Assembly: GCA_032622095.1 (NCBI GenBank)
Contig: CP136062.1
Span: 134,247,282 to 134,311,281, forward strand
Source of the DNA: Siphonodentalium dalli
Lineage: Eukaryota; Mollusca; Scaphopoda; Gadilida; Siphonodentaliidae
Reading direction: 5' to 3'
DNA: 64,000 bases
The notes beneath the pieces were generated by a model. The model ran no database searches and had not been told where the DNA came from. It saw only the letters and a program-made list of their open reading frames with translations. Numbering within the stretch: the stretch's first letter is position 1; each line of letters starts with the position of its first letter. Position numbers and translations under genes: made by a program. Shown here piece after piece: positions 12,101-22,702 of the stretch.

Positions 12101-15100
12101 AAATTCACTAAAATGAAAGAAATAATTTCCATGGACATCACAAAATGAAACCTAAGGCCAATCATGATTAGCGGATGTGATACCCAAACCTCTAATCATA
12201 CCAGTGACCACAATCTAAACAGTAATCTAGAAGTTAAAACACTAATTGATCACTACATACACGGAACGACATGAGAGGATGAGTGAGCTTATCAATGCGG
12301 CACGAGTGCCAGTGCAGAAGGATAGAACAAGTGGTGCAGCACCCATCCTAAAATCTATTAATTGAAAAGCAGACTAACAAGGTTTATTCAGAAACAAACA
12401 TGGCTTGTTTTGTCATGTGTGATGATGCTTTTATTTTATAGTTCCGGTTTCGTGGTTTCGAAGTGTCATTTACGTCATATGACATCAACGTTGTCCGATT
12501 CCACATATATATGGTGAATCACTTGAAGAATAAGACACACGATCAGGCATTTAATAAAAAACTGAAATGCCATTTGAACAACATATCCTAATGTCACGAA
12601 TCTAATTGGATTTTTACTTACTCTCAAGTACACCATCATGATTCCATCATATTTGTTCAAATTAGTTGATGACATACAGTATTGCATGTTGCTTGCCATG
12701 TAAAATACATCAGTGAACTCAAGGTACAACATAAAAAACATGTTTTTATTCAGAATTAAACATAAACATCTGCATGTTAAATTGTAGAGTCACTTTCTTT
12801 TTAAAAGTGAATTTATGGTTTCAGGATAATAATTACAACATCTTGATCATTTGGGTACTTTTTTATGCCAATGATGGCTATTTCCCAATAAAATGTATTG
12901 AAACACTTACACATATAAGTGAGGGAATTAATCTAACAAATGAAGACTCTGATTTCATGTTATACATGTACATATCAATATCACATAACATAACATAAAT
13001 TTAAACATTAAGCCAACAATTCCACTTTAACCTTTTCATGACTGGAGCTTCCTGAAATTTTGCGAAAACTGTGTGCCAATGCATTCTCCTATATATGCAA
13101 GTCTCCCATTGGGTGTAACTATATTTACCTTGTAAGCCAGTGCATTCTCTTATGTATGCAAGGCTCCCTATGGGAGACTGGCATAAATAAGGAATGCCTG
13201 GCACAGTATCTTTAATGCTGCACCAGAGCAGTTCCCATCATGAAAGGGTTAACAATACAGATAGAAGTCCCTGTGGACACAATAACATAATAGCACCTAC
13301 ACACCTTTTGTTATAGGAACACAATTTGGTTATATCATCTGCAGTAGCATCTGGTTCTGCAACAGGTATAATTTTTACTTTGTACCGGTGTTCTTTGACT
13401 TCTGGCGTGTAGCAATGAAACAGGTCCTTAATTGCTCCGAGAACATGATCTTTCTGTATAAAGAAAAAAAGTCAGTGATCATCCATTTATTAGGTACTAG
13501 ACCGGGTTAAGGGGTTTCCACACGTTAGCTATGTCAGGAGGTGTAATGTTTAGACTTACATAGAAAACTACTTAATTGTTGAGCTAGCTAGTGCACCATC
13601 TGAAAGAATGTATGCTTATCATCTGAAGACCACATCAAGCATATTCTATAACAATAAAAATTCCAAAAAAGATGACTATAATCATATTTTTAGAAGGGAA
13701 ATTTTGGGAAGAGCGTTCTCAGCAAGAATAACAAAATTATTGGAAATGAATAACTGCCATAAAAAGTACGTGATCTGAACTATTAAATGGCTCCAATGAC
13801 AATTTAATAGAGAGCAGCACTGCTTCAATACTGTTGGTTTGTGCAGCTTATTTGTGCTGGAAAATTTTAAGCATAAAAATGTGTCAATAAATACTTGAAC
13901 TACCTCTATACAAGCATTATATCCACCAGAAAGACAATGCATTGAAGTCATAAATAATACAACCTTGAACAAAATGTTTGGGTCCCAAACAAAAACAGCC
14001 ATTTGCACGGCATGGAACAGAAAAGAATGTTCCCTGTTAGTCTATTCCTGATATGGTATAAATACAATTGAAACAGCTGTCAAATGGCTGTGACCATGGA
14101 AAATATTATTCAGAGCTTATCAAGCGGTATATCCATATTTCGTCAATTTGTCAACCTATCTTATACCTCCTTCCAAATTATGCATATACCGGTAGTCTGA
14201 GACAGAATTTTGAAACTCGAATGAGCCATGTCCGTTTAAAGTATATTTACATATTATGATTGCTTTCTTATTCACTATAACCCTTTTATAAATGGGCTCT
14301 TGTGTTGCATACTACATGGCTCATACAAGGGTGATGGTGGGATGTAAATTGAATTTTACTCGTTGTAACGTCTCCCTGATATAAAGTGACTTCTCCCAAT
14401 TTGAAATCTCTAGGAATAGCGACCTGTCATGTACATTTCGAGTCCTGTTGCTGTTGTAGACACAATCCGGGTTTCTTTGGGTACTGTCGTCCAGTGTGAT
14501 AATGATACTGAGGGCCAAACAAGTAACTAACCTGGTATAATGTCAGTCGCAACCCTACAACAGTACCATTATCTGTTATACCAAGGTAGACTGTTCCCCC
14601 ATTACCAGTATTCACAAAACCATTTAACGCTCTGTAAAAGACAAAATACTTGATGTATTATAACAAGTGCAGCACACTTTTTGCTGAGGTTTATAAATTT
14701 TCAGAGGTGGCTTAATTTGAAAGATGTTTTTATCCAGCCTGCAATGACTGAACAAAACTCGTTGAATGTGGATGCCCTTGCTTTACTAAGCCACATAGTG
14801 GCACTGACAATATGTCACATAGGCGGTGTTGAGATTTGGGCTGTGCCATCCCATTAAAGGGATGGGCGGCATTCGTTGTAGGTTATAATTTAGAAATAAA
14901 ATTTATCAAATTATGATAATTTCCTAAAGAATCTACTAATAGTATACCATAATGATGATATGGATGCAATATTATTCACAAAACATGCTTTGTGTCAGAG
15001 AACATGCAGGTTGAGTGTTGTTTAGTTTCTCACAAAAAGCATGTGCATTGTATATAAGCAGTCAGGATATTGTGTCAGTTCCTTATTTAGATTTGTGCAC

Positions 15101-16823
15101 ATTCTACGTTGGTTGTAAAACCCCTAATTTGGTGCGCCCACAACTTACAACTCACAATACTATCATAGTAAATTCCTTATTTGGTGTGTGATGTAATTAC
15201 CATAGGTTAGGAGAAAATACTAACTGGATTGAAAAATATTCATCTCTTTGCCAGAACAATTATATTATGCACACATTTTCTGTCTGATCATTTCCCAATC
15301 ATGAAGTAATGTGGATTAGCTGGATTTTTAACTGACAGTGGGTGGTATGGGTCGATTGATGTAAAATTTGGTGTGATTTGAATGCGATTGTTGATGGTGC
15401 CAATAATTTGATCTCGCCTTCCACAGTGCAACGGAACATATTCGTTGGACGATCCGGTAGTTCTGTGTGCTTGTCTATAAACAAATAGTTCTGTAACGTT
15501 TTTAATGTTTGTTTACATAACAAAGCATACAAACGTGACAATAACATACAATATACGCAATATTTATGATTGGTATGAGAACAAATTCTGTCTGTTATAT
15601 AATATTCTTTCTGTTTTTGGAGGTTTTAGCAGATGTGACTATTTTAACAGCAATACCCACTGTGAAGGCTGCCGAATCTTTAATCATAACTATTTTTATA
15701 ATAGCATAAAAGTAGCATTGGGTGTTTGAGGCATATATTCCATGATGATCATCAGGGACTTGGAACATGTAAGTAGAATCAGAGAAAGAGGGCTTTTAAA
15801 TATGCAGTGGATGTGGGGAAAAAATTGCCCCCACTCATATTGTGAGGTCTAGCTTCAAAAACAATTTATTTTGTCAGCAGTAATTATGTGAATTCAGGCT
15901 ATAATCACAGTACAATTTGAATGCATTTATAGTTATATATACCTGTTAATTCAATTGTGTATAATATCATTAACCTCACAAAAGTCAAAGTTTTTGCCAG
16001 AGAAAACTACTTCAAATTCAGAGATAAAATGGTTGACTAACGCTGATAAATAATACCAATGCAGGTGCTCTGAGACTGATGGTCAAAGAGCAATTGATTC
16101 ATACAGCAGTAATATGTAACAAAACATTCAATTAAACTTTGATTGAATGGTAATTGATAGGTATCATCATATTGAAAGTGGTTCAATTAAGTTTTTCTCA
16201 AGGTGTGAATCGTTTTATGAATATGTTATAACCTGCTTGTACAAGAATTACAGATCAAGGCGCCAATAATCGATTAGAGTTAACTATGGAAAGTTGTGGA
16301 CGAATTTGTGCCAAACCTAGCTATGCTTAATGGAATATTACAGATTTACACACATCTTCGAGGTTTGATCCCTACAATACAATATTCATCACTTTAGGCT
16401 GTAATGAATAAACTGAATCATCAGCCATGACATGACTATATATTATTATGTTTCTATCGCTATAAACAGTGGACAACGATATCAAATCTGTCGAGAGCAG
16501 CATATCACAGACATATTCTGATGAATCATTACAGCTTCAAGTATAACAAGTCAAATCGAAAATTCCAAGAATTCTTGTATCGGCATCCAGCTTTGTATCA
16601 GCCAAATTAATTGCAGCTTGCTACAATGGCTCTGATATTTATTCTACCTTGAGACAGCCTTCCTTGATGCCCGTCCGTCACTTGTGGCTTCCTGTGTCCA
16701 CGGTGGTAATTCCCCAACATGTAAATTTCTGTGGCCTTTAAACTCATGAGTTGCATCTTCTTCAAATGAGATTATAGAATCCTGAATGTAGTATCGCTTT
16801 GCTATCAATGGAGTGTTATCCAT
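9053..16823 (-). CDS. Schlafen-like AlbA_2 domain protein, 5 exons
   Basis: Coding exons on the minus strand are 16648-16823, 14532-14631, 13301-13453, 10586-10747 and 9053-9145, giving 227 residues. Seen: an N-terminal segment with HEFKGHRN (residues 26-33), then the core ALNGFVNTGNGGTVYLGI (60-77) followed by DNGTVVGLRL, the region around KVKIIPVAEPD, and a late FFRRQASV strand (about 188-195). This order is that of the AlbA_2 domain (PF04326) of Schlafen and Schlafen-like proteins. Known of the family: AlbA_2 domains bind or process nucleic acid, and vertebrate Schlafens act in antiviral and growth control; the closest architecture is the short SLFNL1 type. The start is the first ATG after an in-frame TAG (16833-16835); an upstream coding exon cannot be excluded because a possible acceptor lies just before it. 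The stop assumes the last exon is not spliced at an internal GTATGA. No helicase domain is seen. Confidence 0.72.
9740..10395. mobile_element. Helitron/pearl-like element in Schlafen-like intron 4
   Basis: Three to four tandem ~125-180 bp core units share 'GGGC(T/C)GTAATTCTGGTAAAA' and 'CTGTG(T/C)TATCA(A/C)CAT'. A GGACGGACG remnant (~10331) and a terminal hairpin, CCCCCCGAATCCTCC / GGAGGGCTGGGG (~10358-10388), follow. Confidence 0.55.
10470..10552. repeat. M5 foldback repeat
   Basis: Hairpin with arms GAGG(A/T)CCCCAGAGGGTGA and its complement TCACCCTCTGGGGACCTC. It abuts exon 4 of the Schlafen-like gene. Confidence 0.6.
10586..10747 (-). CDS. Exon 4 of the Schlafen-like gene
   Basis: Encodes residues 144-197, GILPQSYVIEIIIHPWDPDD onward, ending FFRRQASVTQ. 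The alternating hydrophobic VIEIIIHPW strand and the 'FRR.AS' strand fit the second half of AlbA_2. Acceptor CACTTAG, donor CAG|GTATAT. The exon sits between two repeats. Confidence 0.75.
10850..11113. mobile_element. Helitron/pearl-like element with GGAC microsatellite and hairpin
   Basis: Two core units carry AATCCAATAACCCATGG(C/T)TGAGA (about 10866 and 11020). They are followed by GATAGACGGACGGACGA and a terminal hairpin at 11083-11113 (TATACCCCCCCATC / GGATGGGTGTATA). A reverse-oriented relative lies at 49209-49450. Confidence 0.55.
11661..12024 (+). repeat. 28-bp minisatellite, about 13 units
   Basis: The unit is CGATCGATATACTCACACAG plus TTAAATTC. Most units are exact or differ at one or two sites; one unit is 4 bp short. 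There are no spacers of varying sequence, so this is not a CRISPR. It lies in intron 3 of the Schlafen-like gene. Confidence 0.9.
12025..13026. other. Intronic sequence, no recognisable feature
   Basis: Part of intron 3 of the Schlafen-like gene. No coding motif seen. Confidence 0.45.
13027..13252. mobile_element. piggyBac-like hairpin MITE
   Basis: TTAA at 13027-13030 and 13249-13252, then CCTTTTCATGACTGGAG inside the left end and TCATGAAAGGG before the right TTAA. Internal hairpins are of the GTGCATTCTCTTATATATGC type, one partly lost. Same orientation as 39127-39390. Confidence 0.75.
13301..13453 (-). CDS. Exon 3 of the Schlafen-like gene
   Basis: Encodes residues 93-143 (KDHVLGAIKDLF...). 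The acceptor is TTTATACAG. Two donors are possible: GTGTGT at 13304 and GTAGGT at 13300. Only the second keeps the frame of the next exon, so it was chosen. Confidence 0.75.
13454..14531. other. Schlafen-like intron 2
   Basis: Spacer between exons 2 and 3 of the Schlafen-like gene. Nothing recognised. Confidence 0.5.
14532..14631 (-). CDS. Exon 2 of the Schlafen-like gene (AlbA_2 core)
   Basis: Encodes residues 59-92, including FVNTGNGGTVYLGITDNG, the glycine-rich core that is the most recognisable AlbA_2 signature. The acceptor is TTTTACAG and the donor is CAG|GTTAGT. Confidence 0.82.
14632..16647. other. Schlafen-like intron 1
   Basis: About 2 kb with no supported exon. 15480-15660 weakly resembles the repeat pair at 45284/61632. 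Confidence 0.45.
16648..16823 (-). CDS. Exon 1 of the Schlafen-like gene
   Basis: Encodes residues 1-58 plus two bases. It begins MDNTPLIAKRYY and carries the EDATHEFKG motif that opens AlbA_2 domains. The donor is AG|GTAGAA, leaving phase 2; the next exon supplies A to complete AGA (Arg59). Confidence 0.7.
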
Positions 16824-16914
16824 CACAAGTTTCTATTTACGGCATGGTAATGGTGACTAATATAATTAAATCTGAAAGAATAAGATCACATATATATCAT
16901 TTGATATATTCATA

Positions 16915-17060
16915 TAAGGCCTAAAAAAAAAGACGTTTGTTTCCGCTAACCCGACCGACCCTATTTTAAACCCCCGACCCAAAACATTTTATTGCCATTG
17001 CAAAAAAACAAAATGGAAAAAAACAAAAACAAAAAACATATTTTTATTTAAAAAAAATTT
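16915..17060. repeat. Dispersed repeat, AAGGCC-A(n) / TGTTTCCG type
   Basis: Begins AAGGCCTAAAAAAAAAGACG then TTTGTTTCCGCTAACCCGAC, followed by A/T-rich runs. Related to 6712-6860. Confidence 0.45.
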
Positions 17061-17402
17061 AATATTATTTTTTTCAATTTAGGTTCCAATTCATATCATA
17101 ACAAGATGCAAAACATTTATATATATTGACATTAAGAAATTTAAGTTTACAAAACGATTTAAGTTTAACAGTTGGAGTCATACTGTAAAGTATGTTTGGC
17201 TTTATCTAGCTTTCATCTGTGAAAACTTCAAATAGTTTCAGTTCAGGTTTGTTATCATTCAGCCTTCAGACTTCAGTATTTCAATCAAATACAGTACAGG
17301 AACATTAACAATTTGATCAAATCAACCTGGTTATCAGGTGGGATCTCATAATACCAAACGAAAAATTAACATAGAGATTAGTACTATAAATAGTAATTAC
17401 TA

Positions 17403-20400
17403 ACTTAATAATAATAATAATAATAATAAGGTTTATAGTCACGACTCCACAAATGTGCTCTCGGACTTAACAATATACACATAAAACATATACAACACAA
17501 TACAGATATACAACATAAACTGCGGCTATTTCTTAACTTTACGCAATGTGGGCCGAGGACCAAATGCATGCCACTTCAAACAGGTGGGTTTTAAGTGTGG
17601 ATTTGAACTCATTTATGGTTTGTGGAATCCTTAAGTGATCAGGAAGTAGATTCCACAACTTTGGGCCAGCCACAGAAAAAGCGCGATCGCCGCATGTAAC
17701 CAGATCCCCAGGTTTATAGACAAGTTGATTTGCCCTGGCGGACCTGAGGGGTCTGACGGGTTGATAGCGCTGAATGAGATCCGACAAGTACGATGGTGCC
17801 AGATTATTTAAACACTTATAAGTGAAAAGCAAGACCTTAAAATGGATCCTCTGCTCAACGGGAAGCCAGTGTAATTTGGCTAAAATTGGAGTGATATTAT
17901 CAAATTTCTTTGTTTTGGTAACAATCCTAGCAGCACAGTTTTGTACAAGCTGAAGTTTCCGAATAAGGTATGTGTTGCAACCAAATAAAAGTGAGTTACA
18001 GTAGTCTATACGGCTTGTGGTAAATGCATGAACGAGTTGTTTGGCCGTCTCTTCGGCGACCACATTTCGCACCCTGCTGATATTTCTCAGGTGACAATAT
18101 GCCAATCTGCAAACTTGCATTACATGCACCTCCGCAGATAGATTGTCATCCATCATATACCCCAGGTTGCGGACCATAGTCGACTTAGAGACTGCACTAT
18201 CTCCAAGCACAATATCGTGGGTAGTTGCTTTCTGCAACTGATGCGGTAACCCGATATATATCAGTTCAGTTTTGTCAGGATTGAACTTAAGGAAATTATC
18301 AGTCATCCAGATTTTAATATCAGATACACAGTGCTCTAGGGATTCTCTGGCTGGAATCTCACAACCAGGGTTGAAATGAACGTAGAGTTGGGAATCATCC
18401 GCGTAAAAGTGAAAATTCAGTCCATGATGACGGATTATGTCCCCCAGCGGTAGGACGTAGATCACATAGAGCATGGGTCCAAGCACAGACCCCTGTGGCA
18501 CACCGTACTTAAGTGCAAAAACATCCGAGTGAACGTTGTTCACTGTGACACTCAATGTACGGCCGTTCAGATATGACCTAAACCAATCTAAGGCTACACC
18601 AGTCACACCGAGTCTGTTTTCAAGTCTCTCCAATAGCACAGCGTGGTCGATGGTGTCGAAGGCGGCACTGAGGTCCAGTAACACCAAGCATGACACTTCC
18701 CTTTGATCCATTGACATAAGCAAGTCGTTTTGGACCCGAAGAAGTGCAGTCTCAGTGCTGCTATTTGGACGATAGGCAGATTGAAACACTTCCGACAAGC
18801 CAGTGGACGACAAGTATTCGCGGAGTTGTTTGGAAACAACCCTCTCTATCAGCTTTGAAATAAAAGAGAGGTTTGAAACCGGTCGGTAGTTATACTTAGG
18901 ACCTCGACATCAAGCCCTGGTTTCTTCAGTAGCGGCGTTACTAAGGGGGTGTTTATACATTACCTGGCGAAGATCGCATTCGCTTTAGCCGGCAGCGATA
19001 ACAATAGAGTGTTTATACTTCGCCGGATAAGAATTACGGCTATCCGGTTACTCAGCTATACGGTTTTCAACTTTTGGATAAAATGATTTAGTACAAGCAC
19101 CTGATTGTCGTATGGATTCTAATTCGCTCTGCGGTTAAGTTAGATGTTTATCTGGGGTCATGCCGTCATGGGTGATTTCCTTTCAACAATTAACTCGAAC
19201 AATATTATTGTGTAATCGCTGATAGACCAGCCCGCTTTTCACCTGTGTATATATTGGTCAGTGTGCCAGTTTGATTGTCTCTAATCAGCTGTCAGGTCGG
19301 TGGTCACGCACCTTGGTTATAAGCTATTATTATAAATACTAACCGATGATGGTACACGTACTCTGCATGTGCATGGTACATTTGTTGCGCATTCGAGGGA
19401 ATTAATTCATGTACATGTATGTCCATATATATATATGGAGGAAATGGGATGGCACGTTTCTATGGATTCAAACTTAATGGACAATTAGTTCAATAATCTA
19501 AATCTGAGTGTGGGACTGTTCATCTTTGGAATTTATCGACCGACCGTGGTTATGGCAGGTGTGAGAATTTTTTTTTATCTGAACCCTGAAAATTGCAAAA
19601 CCCTAGCATTCAGCCTTAATATTTCCAATTGTTGGACATTTTCCAAACTTGACACACCTCTAATAAGGTTGGATCATTTCCAACTGATGGTCATTTCAGT
19701 CCAACAATTTGGTAAAAAAATAAGCAAATGTTGCCTAAAGAAATCACCAATAACAAATTGTTCAAAAATAAAACTACGAGAACAATTTCAACATATTGCT
19801 GGTGTCAAATGTCCAACTATTGCCGTGTCAGGTATGAAATTTCCAGCTTTTGAATATTTTGATTAAAGTTGGGATGAGACACCCCATCGCCACGGCCCTA
19901 TATACATGGACATGGTGAACGCCCGAGTAAAATTCAAAACATATTTTATTGTATAATGTGCAAACGGAAAATGTGTCACATTTGATTCGCGATGTTGAAA
20001 CTTATATATATAATATAAAATCCAATCCGAATGATTAGACACCAATTTGTAGATGTATGCGACGAAAAGATCTCAAAACTGACAATGGCCATGCTTTTGG
20101 TGCGACACTCACTTCACAGGCTGTATATGAATCCAAACAAACCATTAACAATGTTTTTTAAATATCTATAAAATTACCAATAGCAATACCTGAAAGTTTG
20201 AGTTGGATATTAATAATTTCAGCATTTCCATTTCTAAAAAGTTTCATTTCACTAATACTGCCCATGCAACCATATCTCTAACAGGAAGCGGCTAGATGTT
20301 TACAGGTGTACAGCAATATCATATTGCAGTTCAGTGAGAACTAAAACGAAAACTATTAACAAGTAAAGGAGACACATGAATATATGCGTATCTTCGCCGG

Positions 20401-21195
20401 CGATGTGTAAACACTCTGCCCAACCTTCGCCGGCTAACGGGTTCGCCGGGTAACGGCTTCACCGGCTATGTGTAAACGTCACCTAAGGCATGTTTCATGG
20501 TGGATGGGAAAATGCCACTATCCAAAGAACTGTTTACAATATTCATCAACACGGGTGCTCGTGCTGACTTACATGTCTTCAATAACTTTGTTGGTATAAT
20601 GTCGAGAGGGCACTGTTTTGATGGAGATTTCGATATAATTTCTGACAGCTGATCAGATGTGAGTGGCTAAGCTTGAAACACGTCAGTTTTTTCAGTCCCC
20701 TTGATGAACCACTGGTCTGAAGAAATTCCCAGCTGAGTGTTCCATTGTTGCTAACCATATTGCATCGGATGTTCTCAATTTTGTTTACAAAGAACTTCGC
20801 AAATATATTGGCAAGATCGACCGATGACGTATACTGAGGGAGTGGCGAGGACTTGTTTTTGTGAAGTACGTAGTTTATCATGTCAATAACATCAGATAGA
20901 ACTTTAGGCCGTTTTGAGTTATCGCTCACGAGGTCAGCAAAATATTGCCGCTTGGCCTCGATGATAAGTTTATTGACACAATTTCGTTGTGTCACGAACA
21001 ACTCCCTGTGAATCTCCAGTTTTGAGGAACGCCATTGCAGTTCGAGATTTCTACGACGCACTTTCTCTAATCGGAGGTCGTCATTAAACCATGGAGATGA
21101 TTTACGGTTCACCATGGTTTTAGTTTGCGAAGGTGCAAAACTGTCAACCAACTCCTGGGCCACAGAATTGAAGTTTTTAACCAGCGCGTCGACTG
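17403..21195 (-). pseudogene. CR1/L2-like LINE, 5'-truncated, frameshifted, split by an insertion
   Basis: The minus-strand reverse transcriptase reads SAYRPNSSTETALLRV, LLDLSAAFDTIDHAVL, GVPQGSVLGPMLYVIY and FYADDSQLYV (YADD catalytic box), with the C-terminal region intact to a stop at 17539. The linker domain upstream (SPWFNDDLRLEKVRRR) lies at 20579-21180. At least two frameshifts are visible, near 20665 and near 18898. The endonuclease is missing: the copy stops at ~21195 against a Y-family fragment. The 3' end is a (TTA)n tail (17407-17430 on the plus strand), typical of the CR1/L2 group rather than poly(A). The element at 18947-20482 interrupts the reading between 'KHAL' and 'VTPLLKKP'. 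Confidence 0.88.
18947..20482. mobile_element. TIR element inserted in the LINE, 5-6 bp target duplication
   Basis: Flanked by CTAAGG on both sides (18941-18946 and 20483-20488). Removing the element and one flank restores the LINE reading exactly. The ends are inverted and imperfect: GGGTGTTTATACATTACC on the left and GTGACGTTTACACATAGCC as the complement of the right. The subterminal regions on both sides are rich in (T/C)CGCCGG motifs. The inner 118-residue open frame at 19510-19866 is not recognisable. Superfamily uncertain. Confidence 0.75.
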
Positions 21196-21818
21196 AAAGA
21201 TCAAATTAAAATCCAAGATGGCTGCTGACGGCTATGTTTTCCAATGAAATTCAAAAATATTTGATAGTTGCCAAAATCCATATACCATATTTGACAAAAA
21301 TCATTAAATGCATTGATTAATCCGTCGATAATGAATATGGTCAGATCAAAGAATTTGACACATTTACCAAAGCGACAAAGGGGTTTGATCGTACATACTA
21401 TGGAACTTCCGTGTGGATGTTTGATCCATACTACCCTCAGAGTCCAAATAAGCGTATAGTGTGGAATACTAAGTAAGAGTACAGAATGGACAATTCTGCT
21501 GAACCCAAAAAGAGTAAAGGGTGGAATAACAGTACAGGATGGCAACTTCCAACATGGAAGCAAGTCAGTTGGAAATGCTATATACCATCAATCATATACA
21601 TGTATATTTCTCATTGCTCTGTTGTTTGTTATAGGAGTTACCAGACAGACTTCCAGCACTATGTTATCTTTTCTTGACCTGAGTGATGGCTTAATTTCTG
21701 ATAGGCATGCGGTATAGCCATGCAGCCTGATGATCCCAACTTTAAATAAACATACAAACCCAAATAAGCACCATGCATACAGGTCAGTTTACAAATTATT
21801 TAAAAATCTATGACATAT
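21196..21818. other. Spacer with a Y-family fragment
   Basis: 21205-21245 has AAATCCAAGATGGCTGCTGA and the complementary ATGTTTTCC half, a fragment of the Y-family module. The rest is unrecognised. Confidence 0.5.
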
Positions 21819-22351
21819 ATTTAAAGGTCCCCCATAATTTGTTTTATGTTACCATTCTAATAATGATCAAAAATACGATAAAACTCCTCTCAATTACTAT
21901 TTCAATGGCTTCGGGGGTCAAAAATATTTGATTCGAGTCGAGGAAGTCACCCATCAAAGCTGAGATTTGTTAGATATCGATTTTAGAAATCTATTATTTT
22001 TCATTATCGGGAATTCTTTCTGGCCCAGAAGACAGTCAAAATTTTGTTACGACTTGATTATAGAGTTATCCATCCTTGTCTGTTTGAATAGAGTTTTGGC
22101 GTAAAATCTTGAGCAGGTTACCAAATTGACGGCAGTTATTAGTACTCATCTCGAGCAATTAACAAATTTCAAAAATCAATATCTAATAACTCTGAGCTTT
22201 GTTTGATGGGTTCCTTGACTCGAATCAAATATGTTTTACCCCCAAAGCCAAAGAAATAGTAATATAGGACCCTCTGATCGGATTGTTGTTGTTGGAATCT
22301 GTTGAGATGGGGACCCTCTTTACGGATTGAGTACGGTACCTTTAATTTCTC
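21819..22351. mobile_element. M6 palindromic MITE, copy a
   Basis: The two halves are inverted copies: TTCGGGGGTCAAAAATATTT...GATTCGAGTCGAGGAA against TTCCTTGACTCGAATC...CCCCCAAAGCC. The right end reads CGGATTGAGTACGGTACC then TTTAA. Copies b and c are at 36382 and 52205. Confidence 0.65.
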
Positions 22352-22544
22352 TCGTATCGAGGATATTATTCAATGGAACACCGTATTAAAAGAACATCCG
22401 GTCTCTTCTGACATTTTCTCAAAATATTGCCACATACATCGTGACACTGGGTGGTAAATAACTACCATATCTAACATATCAGAAAGATTTCATGTGATAC
22501 ATTATATAGTCGTGAAATATACCTACTATTTTGCAACTGACAAG
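22352..22544 (+). promoter_or_regulatory. Immediate 5' flank of NUDT15
   Basis: Probable 5' UTR/promoter of NUDT15 by position only. No TATA, initiator or other motif could be assigned with confidence. Confidence 0.25.
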
Positions 22545-22702
22545 ATGTCAAAAGAATCATTTGCAGCGAAAATTAGACCTGGCGTCGGCGTGGCGGTGCT
22601 CTTGAAAAATATACATCAACCAGATTGTATCCTGCTTGGACAGCGAAAAGGGATAACAGGAGATGGACTATTCGCTTTGCCAGGAGGTCATCTCGAATTC
22701 GG
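22545..22702 (+). CDS. NUDT15: NUDT15 exon 1
   Basis: Residues 1-52 plus two bases of Gly53. The donor GG|GTAAAT lies inside the Nudix box. Confidence 0.92.

Noticed and set aside
13299-13305. Donor GTGTGT as the end of Schlafen-like exon 3
   Set aside because: It would leave phase 2, while exon 4 needs phase 0; the nearby GTAGGT fits.
15299-15547. Minus-strand ORF with DRPTNMFRCTVEGEIKLL as an extra exon of the Schlafen-like gene
   Set aside because: It lies between exons 1 and 2, whose phases and AlbA_2 motifs join directly without it, and no family match is recognised.
19510-19866. 118-residue ORF inside the element splitting the LINE
   Set aside because: No transposase motif or other recognisable domain; composition is that of AT-rich spacer.
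22494-22544. Upstream in-frame ATG of NUDT15
   Set aside because: It adds 17 residues ([12 protein letters not shown]...) with no counterpart in the family; the second ATG gives the normal N-terminus.
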